DNA of 64,000 nucleotides from positions 2,790,001-2,854,000 of the forward strand of contig CM066301.1 of assembly GCA_033807695.1 (NCBI GenBank), written 5' to 3'. Position numbers and translations under genes: made by a program. Origin of the DNA: Daedaleopsis sinensis. Its lineage: Eukaryota > Basidiomycota > Agaricomycetes > Polyporales > Polyporaceae. Shown here one piece after another: positions 55,617-64,000 of this stretch (within the stretch, counting starts at the first letter, position 1; each line of letters starts with the position of its first letter). The notes beneath the pieces were generated by a model. The model had not been told where the DNA came from and searched no databases. It saw nothing but the letters and a program-made list of their open reading frames with translations.

Positions 55617-58600
55617 ATGGATCGCCAAATTCGCCCAATCTATGGTTGGCTCGATGCACTATCCCTCGTGGTCAGTAACTCAATGGACTTGGTATATCAC
55701 AGAGGCTTTGGACACAAACTCCAACAAGTCCGCGATCCTGGCATGCAACAAGGTCCTCAAAAAGCATCCAACGAACGGTCTCGTTAAGGTGCGTCATGAC
55801 CCTGAATGGTTCGTATAGATGCTGTACGACAGCTGTCCATAGGCTCTGAAAGCACTAGCTCTTGTGCGTTCTCAAAAGGTTGAAGAAGCTCTCCTGCTAT
55901 GCGACGAAGTCCTTGCATCAAAGCCGGTTGATGACCCTACCTTGAATGCTATGATGCATGTCCTGAGGGGACTTGGTCGTCGTGAGTACATACAGTGTCA
56001 TGAATCAACGCGGAGAGGCTACAGCTGTTCGTCATAGACATGGATATGGTAACAATGTATGAAGACGCTTACAAGCAGCAGCCTACGAACGAGGAGTTGG
56101 GAACCCAAACCTTTTATGCCAATGTCAGGATAGGGAATTGGAAAGCTGCACAGCAGGTCAGTTCCCTGTCCGTCTTTCCGAAATTACCGGAATTGAGTGT
56201 CCTCGGGCAGATTGCTACCAAGATGCACAAGCAATTCCAAGACGACCATTATATGTACTGGAACGTGATGAGTGCCCTTCTACAGGTACGTTCGCTACAT
56301 TCCACAAATTCAAACGATTACATGACACTTGTGAATTCCAGGCAAACGATCCCTCCACTCCCGAAGCCCTCCGCACTGTGCTCAGGAAGCTAGCACATCG
56401 CATGATTTCCTCGTCCCAAGCACTGTCTTACTACCACGCCGACCGCTTCCATCTACATGTCACTGTTCTCAAAGAACTGGGATTGTACGACGAGGCATAT
56501 GAAATGGTCGAGAGCGAGAATGGTAAACTCGTGTGCGCCGGAACGCTCTCATGCGAGGAGCTACGTCGCGAAATTTGGAAGCTGAAGGGATTGACCAAGG
56601 AGGCAGGCGAACTGGCAGGCAGTCGGATATTGGAAGCGAAGTGAGTGGTTTGCCGTTCGACGCCAATAAACTGGAACTAAGTAATGTCCACCACTAAAGT
56701 GACCGGAACTGGCTTGAGTTCCTTGCAGTTATCGATGCCACCTTCGCCGACTTAACTGCTGAGGGTGCAGATGCCGAGGCTGCCAAGGGATCTTGCGTCG
56801 AGCACCTCGCGCGGACACGAGATTTGTTTGGGAAGGTTGTCGAGGAAGACGGCGTGAAAGATCGCTCAGGACATCTGGCATTGCTTGAGCTCGAGAAACG
56901 CTCGAGGGAACACGGACTCTCCACAGGTGAACAGAAACCGTTAATTCGGAATCGAAGGGAAATTGACCCTTCATAGATCCCACCGTGCTGATTTCGCTGT
57001 TGGAGAGTTATTTCCAACATTTCGGGGGCAAGGCTTGCTGCTACGAGGATCTGCAGCCTTACATCCAGTTCCAGGGCGAGGACCTTTCACAGTGGACTTC
57101 CATCTTGGAAAAGCAGACTGCCGCTACGGTATGCTCACCGCTGTCCCCAGTGCTTCAGTCTAACAAGATATTCAGACTTCAATACCAGACCTTTGGCGCT
57201 ATATCAACGCACAGAAGCTACTCCGCTACAACCTCACGGAGACCCAAATGTCGGTCGAGGCAGAGACGCAACGAGCAGTACAGTGTCTCGATGCATATCT
57301 GGACGGTCTCAAACTTGGCAAAGAACTCCCTTCCTACGAACTCCAACCAGCAGATGATCTTGCGATTCTCGCTGCTCAGGCGCTCGTGAACAACTGGAAA
57401 CGGACTAATGACGAGACATTCTTGTACAATGCTGCCGCTCTACTTGAGTATGCCATTGGAAAGAGCAAGATGTCTTACCAGATCCGTTTGCACTTGATCC
57501 GAATCTATCGACTTCTAGGCGCACCTTCGCTCGCGTTGGAGCATTACAGGAGTATCAATGTGAAGCAGGTTCAGAACGACACGCTGTCCCACTTCATACT
57601 GTCAAGAGCCTCAACGTTCTCGTTGGCAGCTACAGGGGACATTACGTACACGACCGAGTGTTTAGAGTCCAGTCGAATCTACCTGTCCAACTCCGAAGAG
57701 GCCAGTGGCTTTCATATCCGTTTCGTGCGACTTTTCTGACTAGCTCTAACAGACAGCAGAGTTGATCGTCCGAGCCTTCATTAACGAAAAATACACTCAG
57801 GTCCGTAGTTAGTCGACTTTCAGAGGGAAAGTGATGACTGACAGTCGCGATAAAGATCCCCGACTTTATCTTGTTCGAGGATTGTCTCGATAATTCGCTG
57901 CAACGTGATTTGATCAAGATGGAGCACGTTCGCATGCGAATCGCTCATGAGCCCATTAACTCGGACCTCGTCGATATGGAGCTCATCGAGTTGAAGTTCA
58001 TTTTCGATCGTCGTACGTCAAGGTCTGGTTTCGTCTTCTGTAGAACGATGTCTCATCTAGCAGAATCTCTAGTCCACCATGACAACCGCGACTTCGGCAT
58101 TCTGGCCAATTACCAGCCTCGCAGTGTCGCCACTTTCAACGAGCAGACGCAATACATCGATAAGACAGCAGGCGCAAGTCTTCTTGTCTGCTTCGTTCCT
58201 TCTACGTTTGCTGATATGACTGTTCCCTACAGTCTGGATGGCTATGGGTATTCCTGAAGATCTATATCAAGGCGTTCCAACTCGCAAGCGACTTGGATGA
58301 TTCAGTGGAGGACAAGCTTCTTATTGGTGATCGTCCTAAGCCAAGTAACGACCCCAAGACGAAGCTTCCACTGAAAGAGCGGCTCGCGGCTAGGAAGCAG
58401 GAGGAGATTGATGAGGTACCGGTCCAGTGATCTGTCCGTTACAGCATCTGACATCGCGTCTGTATCAGCTCTCCCCTGATGAGTCTCGGTACTATGATTA
58501 CGCCACGGCGTTGTCAGAATGGTTAACTCCCTACCATGACTACGCTCGCCCTCCGCCATCGGCTGTCCTCGCTGAGGCCGCCAAGCTGACAGAGCAGAAG

Positions 58601-59359
58601 ACTGGGCACCCGTTGAAGGGCTTAGAACTTCCTCCGGACGCTGGTGCGAACGGTCACTTCAAGAAGGACGAGGAACCCCCAGCAGTTGTTGAACCTCCTG
58701 CTGCCATCAGCAAGCACTTCGATGGTGAGATGCTTCAATAATGACCATTCCTCTTGCTAACAATACACGATTCAGAGCTGTCTACGCGCGTTAAGGTAGT
58801 GTTCGAGAGCAACGCTCTGCCGTTCGAACTGCTTCACGTTGCTACTCTTGCACAAGAAGTCAGTGGATGACATGCTGTTCTGTGAGGGCAATCGGAGCTA
58901 ACAGGGGTTCGCCCAGGCTTTCCTCCTTCTAGCTATCGAAACAACCAGATTCAAATCACCTTCTGTTGTGAAGCAGAACAAGCTTGGTGGGGTGAGTGCT
59001 CTGTCTGTGCGCGAGAGATCGCTATCTCACAAGCGATCATAGCTCTCGCAACACCTGAAGGATATTCGCTCGAAGTCCGCAGCCGTGCTCGCCGAGGTAT
59101 CGACCGCGTTGATCAGCCGGGGTGAGGCTGAAGCTACTGCGGACGGACGCAAGGCTATCGTGGATGCTTGCAAACCTATCGTCCACGAATCAGGAGTGAG
59201 TGTCTTCTGCAATTACTACTGCACCTGAGAGCTCATACGAGAACCCAGCTCGACCACGACTTCGTTTTGAATGTTGCGAAGAAAATTACGGATGCGCGCA
59301 AACATATTTATGAAGGTCTGGGTAAGGGCATGACGAAGCTGATCAAAACCCATGCGTGA
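55617..59359 (+). CDS. NAA25: NatB N-terminal acetyltransferase auxiliary subunit Naa25/Mdm20
   Basis: Starts MDRQIRPIY and ends GLGKGMTKLIKTHA. TPR-like helical pairs cover the N-terminal half (ALDTNSNKSAILACNKVLKK, ALALVRSQKVEEALLLCDEV, DMVTMYEDAYKQQPTNEELG). The middle carries FFARTRDLFGKVV-type and RLHLIRIYRLLGAPSLALEH segments typical of Mdm20. About 15 small introns interrupt it, and exon-level frames must be joined to see it. Naa25 anchors the catalytic subunit Naa20 to the ribosome; NatB acetylates Met-Asp/Glu/Asn/Gln N termini. No disabling change is seen. Confidence 0.87.
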
Positions 59360-59818
59360 TGACATAGAGTTTGACACTGGACTTACACGACACGACACCG
59401 CACTCATACTACATAGACATGACCGCACACGCATATCTCCACTCAGCATCATATGGATCACGCACAAGTATACTACTACAATACAGCTCTAGTGATTTGT
59501 ATCCCTCCCAGACCCGAGGGGTGTGGTGGGCCAAATACATGCGTAAGTCTCTGTCGCGTGTTTGTGTCTAGGTGATGCCACATTATGGGCATCCTTCAGG
59601 TGCATATTAATGGCCCGTATTCAATGCCATGGCACATGGGAGACCCCGAGGTAACTTTCAGTAGCCCGACGAGTGTGACAGTCGCGTCTTGTCACGTCAC
59701 GCCATCGTATTAGAGTAGCCACGCGTCTTTCGCGTCTTGGCCTTTCCCACCAGCTGCAGTACTTTGCGACCTTCTTGCTCTCCTTGCTTCTTACCCTCCA
59801 GTCTGCATAGCTACAGGT
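59360..59818. other. Intergenic, RPA2 promoter side
   Basis: 459 bp between NAA25 and RPA2, same strand. It contains GTGACAGTCGCG and repeated ACGCGTC/CGCGTC words at about 59678-59735, which could be MCB-like (ACGCGT) cell-cycle sites; this is speculative. Confidence 0.45.
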
Positions 59819-61000
59819 ATGAGCGGCTGTAAGTGTCATCTCATATCTTCTTGTGCAACATTCGATGGGCTGAGGCCGAACAGTTGGTGACAGCGGCCCT
59901 TTTTATGGCAATGGGGGTGGATTCTTATCACAGGGCTCACCGTACGGAAGTGGTGGAGGTAGTCCCGGAGGCAGCGCACGCGTAAGAACGCGTCAATTCT
60001 CTATTTTCTACTCGTCTTGACACGTTTGGATCGTGGCAGCAAGCTACCAGTCATTCAATCCGACCCGTTACCCTCAAACAGCTCGCTGAAGCCACTCAAG
60101 AACATTCGGATGCGGCGTGGAGGATTGGAGACGTTGAGCTCGGCCAGGTGCGCTTGCTATGCGCTCTTCTATCTGTGATCCGCTGAGCTCCCCATAGATC
60201 ACGGTCGTGGCCCAAGTTCTATCTGTGCAAGCCCAAACGACGAATGTCGTCTACATGCTCAACGACGGCACTGCAAGGTACGAAGCTCGACTATGGATCA
60301 ACCCAAACAACGAAGAGGAGGGCAAGCGAGAAATCAGGTAAGCGACCAATGGCAGGGCACGAGGGTGCCGACTCAAGGTTTCCTAGCGAAAACATTTATG
60401 TGCGCGTCTTGGGGTCATTGAAGACGTTTGGCAACAAAACATACATCACTGCAACACACATCAGGCCCATTGCTCCAGAAACGACTGCAGACGAGATATT
60501 CTATCATATCTCTGAGACCGCCATGACGCTACTCATTTTCGAACGGGGCCCGGTAGGTTGTCAACTTCGAATCATATGTTTCGTCCGCTCATCCCATACT
60601 AGCCACCTCGCCCGAGTGAAGGTACAGTGCCGAAGCGGGCACCTGTGACAAACGGCACTACACCCCATTCCGTCGCGTCCGCATACACTACTCAAACACA
60701 CAACACCGGCACAAACTCCAGCCGATACGCAAACCTGCCTCCTCTGCAGCGACAGATAATCCAATTTATCCTCGCGCAACCAGCTAGCGACGAAGGTGTC
60801 CACGTCGGTGCAATTGCTAGATATATCGCTACTAATCCTGATGCGGGCGATGCACACGGTATCAGGTATGTTTGCTATGAGCATGCTGGCTTCTGTTGTT
60901 TCTTGACTGAGCATATTGTAGCTCTGCGCTTGACAAGCTCATGGATGATGGGCTTGTGTATAGCACGATTGATGAATCGCACTTCCTCGTATCCGAGTAG
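59819..61000 (+). CDS. RPA2: Replication protein A 32-kDa subunit
   Basis: The ATG at 59819 gives M-S-G, then an intron ending at the AG before TTTGGTGACAG, yielding MSGFGDSGPFYGNGGGFLSQ. This is the Gly/Ser-rich phosphorylatable N terminus of RPA2. The OB fold follows (HSIRPVTLKQLAEATQEH, ITVVAQVLSVQAQTTNVVYM, YVRVLGSLKTFGNKTYITAT). A linker leads to the winged-helix C terminus (LQRQIIQFILAQPASDEGVH, ALDKLMDDGLVYSTIDESHF), stop at 60998-61000. RPA binds single-stranded DNA in replication and repair. Full domain order and normal length. Confidence 0.92.
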
Positions 61001-61309
61001 GTCGATGTTGAAAGATGCGACGCGTACTGTGACTATTTGTCTCTGCTTTGTCGTGCATCTATCGCATTTGTATGTTCTGATTGTACAGTGTCCAGTTCAC
61101 TTTCACCTCAAGTTATTCATTGCTTTCGGCATCAGTATTAGCTGACGTGCTGCGGGAGACACGGACCACTCATTTAGGCTTCCGTCAGACCGCCATCGAT
61201 AGCGTGCTTCATCCCGGACCGTGAAGTGTCCAGCTGCAGCCTCAACTTCGCGCCACTGCTTTCACTGGAATCTCATCTATAGTTCTCTCCATCGTTCCAT
61301 CTCTCTAAT
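61001..61309. other. Gap between RPA2 and its paralogue
   Basis: About 309 bp, no gene seen; promoter of the paralogue presumed. Confidence 0.5.
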
Positions 61310-62801
61310 ATGCAGAGTTCTGTGAGCTGGAGTGTATCCTTGCAGTATGCCATTAGCTGATGCACCGCTGTAATTTTTGTACAGTTATCTTCATCTACCA
61401 ACATTCGACCGGTCACAATCCGCCAACTTCTCGATGCAACAAGACCCCATTCAGATGCAGAGTTTAGTATCAATGACATCGTGGTTGACCACGTACGTAT
61501 TCGCACTGTGCTAGAGAACGTGGTGCTTTCCTAATGGATATCCGTATTCTTCGCAGGTATCGATTGTTGCTCACGTCATTAACATTCGCCAATACGACTC
61601 GTGTCTTCTCTATCATCTTGATGATGGCACCAGTGGTGGACGTATAATTGCGCGTCAATGGCGTTCAGACGCGGTAGAGCAGCTACCAGATGACGACACG
61701 CAGCTCTACGTGCATGTCGTTGGGCAGTTGGATACCAAGACGGCGATCAACAAAAGGAATTCGCTCAACATCCGAAGGATTCATAGAATCGCCAGTACCG
61801 ATATAGCTGACCAACTATTCTTCCACATCGCGGAGGCGGCCTTTGTGACGCTATGCTACGAGCGTGGACCTCCCGTAAGCTACTATGCCTTCAATCTGCT
61901 CACGTTGTTACTTATACGACTGTCTCCAGCCGCAAGAGGCACTTCAGAGTGCGGAACCGCAGCAAATCACCGCTTTCAACAGCCCTCCGGTCACTCCCTC
62001 CCGGCCGACGAGGGACTCATATTCTTACAGCACCCCGACTTCTCCTCTATCGCCGCCAGCACCATCCTACAAAAAAGCCAACGTACACACACCTCTGTCA
62101 CCTACGCCTACCCTTCTCCCCAAGTCAGCATCGACCTCTCCGCGAACTCCAGTCAGCCCGGTCAGGGAGCCTATGCAGACAACAGCAGTTCAGTCTCCTG
62201 TGCCAATTACCCCGATCCGACGATCTTTGCTGCGCAGTCCAGATCCAGAGCCTACAAGTTCAACTACTCGCGCGGGCCAAACTTCCTCCTCCCCTTCTTC
62301 CTCAACACACCGTCCTCCTCCTCGGATCACTCCAGAGCAATCCAACCGCCGGGTATCAGTGTCATCATCTCAATCGCCGCCAGCTGTCACAGCATCTCCT
62401 GCTCAAAGGGCTACAGGTGAGCTGTCTCCAAGCATATTTCCACTCAGACATAATGTTAAAAATTACTTTGATTTCGAAACGAGGAGGATCTCGCCGCCGA
62501 TCGGGCATCAAACGAGATCCATACGAACACCTCACCGTCCTACAGCGCGCTATACTGCTTCAAATACTCAACTCGTCTGCGCAGGAGGGAGCGGACTTGC
62601 TGAGCATTGTCCGCGGCGTCAGCCATCACAATGCCACCGCAGAGCAGGTTGGGTAGGTCCCGCCTAGCGTGTTGTACGTCTGAGTCAGGAAGGTTCTGAA
62701 GGCGGACCTGCAGAGATGCTCTGGACCATCTCCAGGCGGAAGGTCTCATAGAGAATACCGTGGACTCGACGCACTACGTTGTGAAGACCAACCGATACTG
62801 A
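61310..62801 (+). CDS. Divergent RPA2-like paralogue with long disordered linker
   Basis: The ATG at 61310 and an intron (GTGAGC...TACAG) give MQSSLSSSTNIRPVTIRQLL. The OB fold matches RPA2 position by position (VSIVAHVINIRQYDSCLLYH, LYVHVVGQLDTKTAINKRNS). It lacks the Gly/Ser-rich N terminus. The linker is about 200 residues of Ser/Pro/Thr (TPSRPTRDSYSYSTPTSPLS), rich in SP and TP sites. The winged helix is present (LTVLQRAILLQILNSSAQEG; DALDHLQAEGLIENTVDSTH), ending KTNRY. It arose by tandem duplication of RPA2. It may form an alternative RPA, as RPA4 does in humans; this is inferred. Confidence 0.83.
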
Positions 62802-63303
62802 GGATCCTCAGCAGGTTCGTCTCCCTCGGGCTCTGCTGTGGCAATTGCAGACTTCGGCAGCGTCGGAGAGGGAGTGAGATCCAGATCGTATATGGACAAC
62901 GTTTGAACGCGGCCCTTGACAAGAGGCTACAGTGCGGAAGTGTTGGCGTTCCGCATTCCAGCGCAGGCCCGAGGCGGATATATCGCGAAGCCGCCAGACG
63001 CGTTTGAAATCCTACTGCTATTTTCATACCATCTAGCTCGAGGTCTTGTCTAAATGTGACAATTGCTGTTTTTGACCAGTCCGCTACGACGCGAGTCTTC
63101 TGAACCGGCCCAAGCCCCGGTCGGAATTGCTTGCCTGGCCGAGAACGGTAGGTGGCCCTAGGGGGTTCCGCCCTTCTCATCCGACAGGTCAATAGCATAA
63201 ATACCCGCCTCGTCGCCCACCCATCTACTCACAACCCGTCCCTCTCCAACACCCAGCAACAACTTACTACCACCACACCACACTCGCCATCCTTACCTGC
63301 AAC
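62802..63303. other. Intergenic with promoter of the last gene
   Basis: 502 bp. CATAAATACC at about 63196-63205 is a TATA-like box about 100 nt before the ATG at 63304, followed by a CA-rich leader typical of a well-expressed fungal gene. Confidence 0.5.
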
Positions 63304-63846
63304 ATGGTCGCCCTCCGCACCTTCCCCACCCACGTCCCCGAAGAGCTCCCCGCGAGGGAGTTCGAGCGCGCCGTTTCGCTCGCAGTGCTCGTCGCCGAGA
63401 TGGAGGAGCGCCACGGAGTCCAGCTGACAAGACAGACGGGCTTCAAACACGATTTCGCCGAGTGGTTCGCGAACTGGTGGCCTATCGGAGCCGGCCGCCG
63501 GGCTTCGGAGACCGCGGTCATGGAAGCAGCGCTGTCCTCAGATCCAGCTTACATCGACTACACCCTTGCTTTGTCCACGAAACCTCCTCTGCAGGTAAGC
63601 GCCCATATGTGCTGCAGAAGACCTACGAGACACTGACTGCATTGTTTTCGTCGTGCAGCGACCGGTGCTGTACAGGAGAGTCGCGGCGCTGGATATCAGG
63701 GCGCACCCCTTGATGAAGCCCGTCTATACGAAACATGCACGTCTCCTGCGCACCTGTAACCGAGTGGTACGTCTTGTTACTTCGATGATGCATCCAAACG
63801 CTCGCTAAGACTTGCCTACCGTTAGATGTCAATGCGTCGGAGGTAG
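63304..63846 (+). CDS. Small protein of unknown function
   Basis: Three exons (63304-63594, 63659-63766, 63826-63846) with GT-AG introns give 139 residues, starting MVALRTFPTHVPEELPAREF and ending CNRVMSMRRR. The N-terminal half is helical with two Trp (FAEWFANWWPIG). The C-terminal part is basic. No signal peptide or known domain is recognised. A TATA-like box, CA-rich leader and codon-periodic exons support it as real. Confidence 0.6.
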
Positions 63847-64000
63847 ATGCATATCACTCGCAGTCAATACATCAATCCGGATGTCACCAGTACTGTCACA
63901 TGACGACCCTTGTACCCCAGTCCAAACAACAATGTACCAATACCAATGAAAATGCCGGGGGCTACAGAAATTAATGCGACTTCGAGATCCACTTCCCATT

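Noticed and set aside
1..64000. tRNA, rRNA or CRISPR features
   Set aside because: I scanned for T-loop words, rRNA-like stretches and evenly spaced direct repeats and saw none. The GGA runs are microsatellites.

Overview
This window comes from the nuclear genome of a basidiomycete fungus, most likely an Agaricomycete of the polypore type. Genes are dense and cut by many 45-65 nt GT-AG introns. Several families are typical of this group: DUF7918 proteins, a trichodiene-synthase-like terpene synthase, NCE101, a Tc1/mariner-like DDE element and a Ty3/gypsy retrotransposon. I see no rRNA, tRNA, CRISPR array or bacterial-type operon. Exon boundaries were read by eye.

Left part (1-36.7 kb), housekeeping and lineage-specific genes: the 3' end of a Crb2/Rad9/53BP1-type checkpoint gene; a defective Tc1/mariner copy lying between the arms of a 66-bp inverted repeat; a chromodomain gene; two tandem acyltransferase paralogues; a first DUF7918 gene; LIN1/CD2BP2 (GYF domain); RAD54; a 1.6-kb element with long terminal inverted repeats; a TRI5-like terpene synthase; a second DUF7918 gene divergent from an IGHMBP2/Hcs1-type helicase; a PQ-loop transporter divergent from a LisH-CTLH-CRA protein; an unknown leucine-rich protein; and ribosomal protein L7.

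Middle part (37.4-54.1 kb): one long minus-strand gene (N-terminal coiled coil, C-terminal domain with transposase-like motifs) is broken by a 12.7-kb Ty3/gypsy retrotransposon (39,543-52,236). Its two 907-bp LTRs look identical and it is flanked by a 4-bp duplication, GCGC. Removing the element and one GCGC restores both the reading frame and a normal 50-nt intron. Gag-PR and RT-RH-IN run on the minus strand and are joined by an overlapping TGATG stop/start. Between pol and the 3' LTR the element carries about 4.2 kb of antisense cargo: three intron-containing plus-strand genes, one with a Zn2Cys6-like cysteine cluster. Two identical 14-nt polypurine tracts bracket this cargo. I think it is the most novel object in the window.

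Right part (55-64 kb): NCE101 divergent from the NatB subunit gene NAA25/MDM20; RPA2; a tandem RPA2-like paralogue with a long low-complexity linker; and a small unknown gene.

Two themes recur. Genome-maintenance genes are frequent (Crb2-like, RAD54, IGHMBP2-like, RPA2, RPA2-like). Both DUF7918 proteins carry SUMO-consensus sites and SUMO-interacting-like motifs; in one of them the motifs are multiplied by repeated exons whose junctions fall inside the hydrophobic motif.
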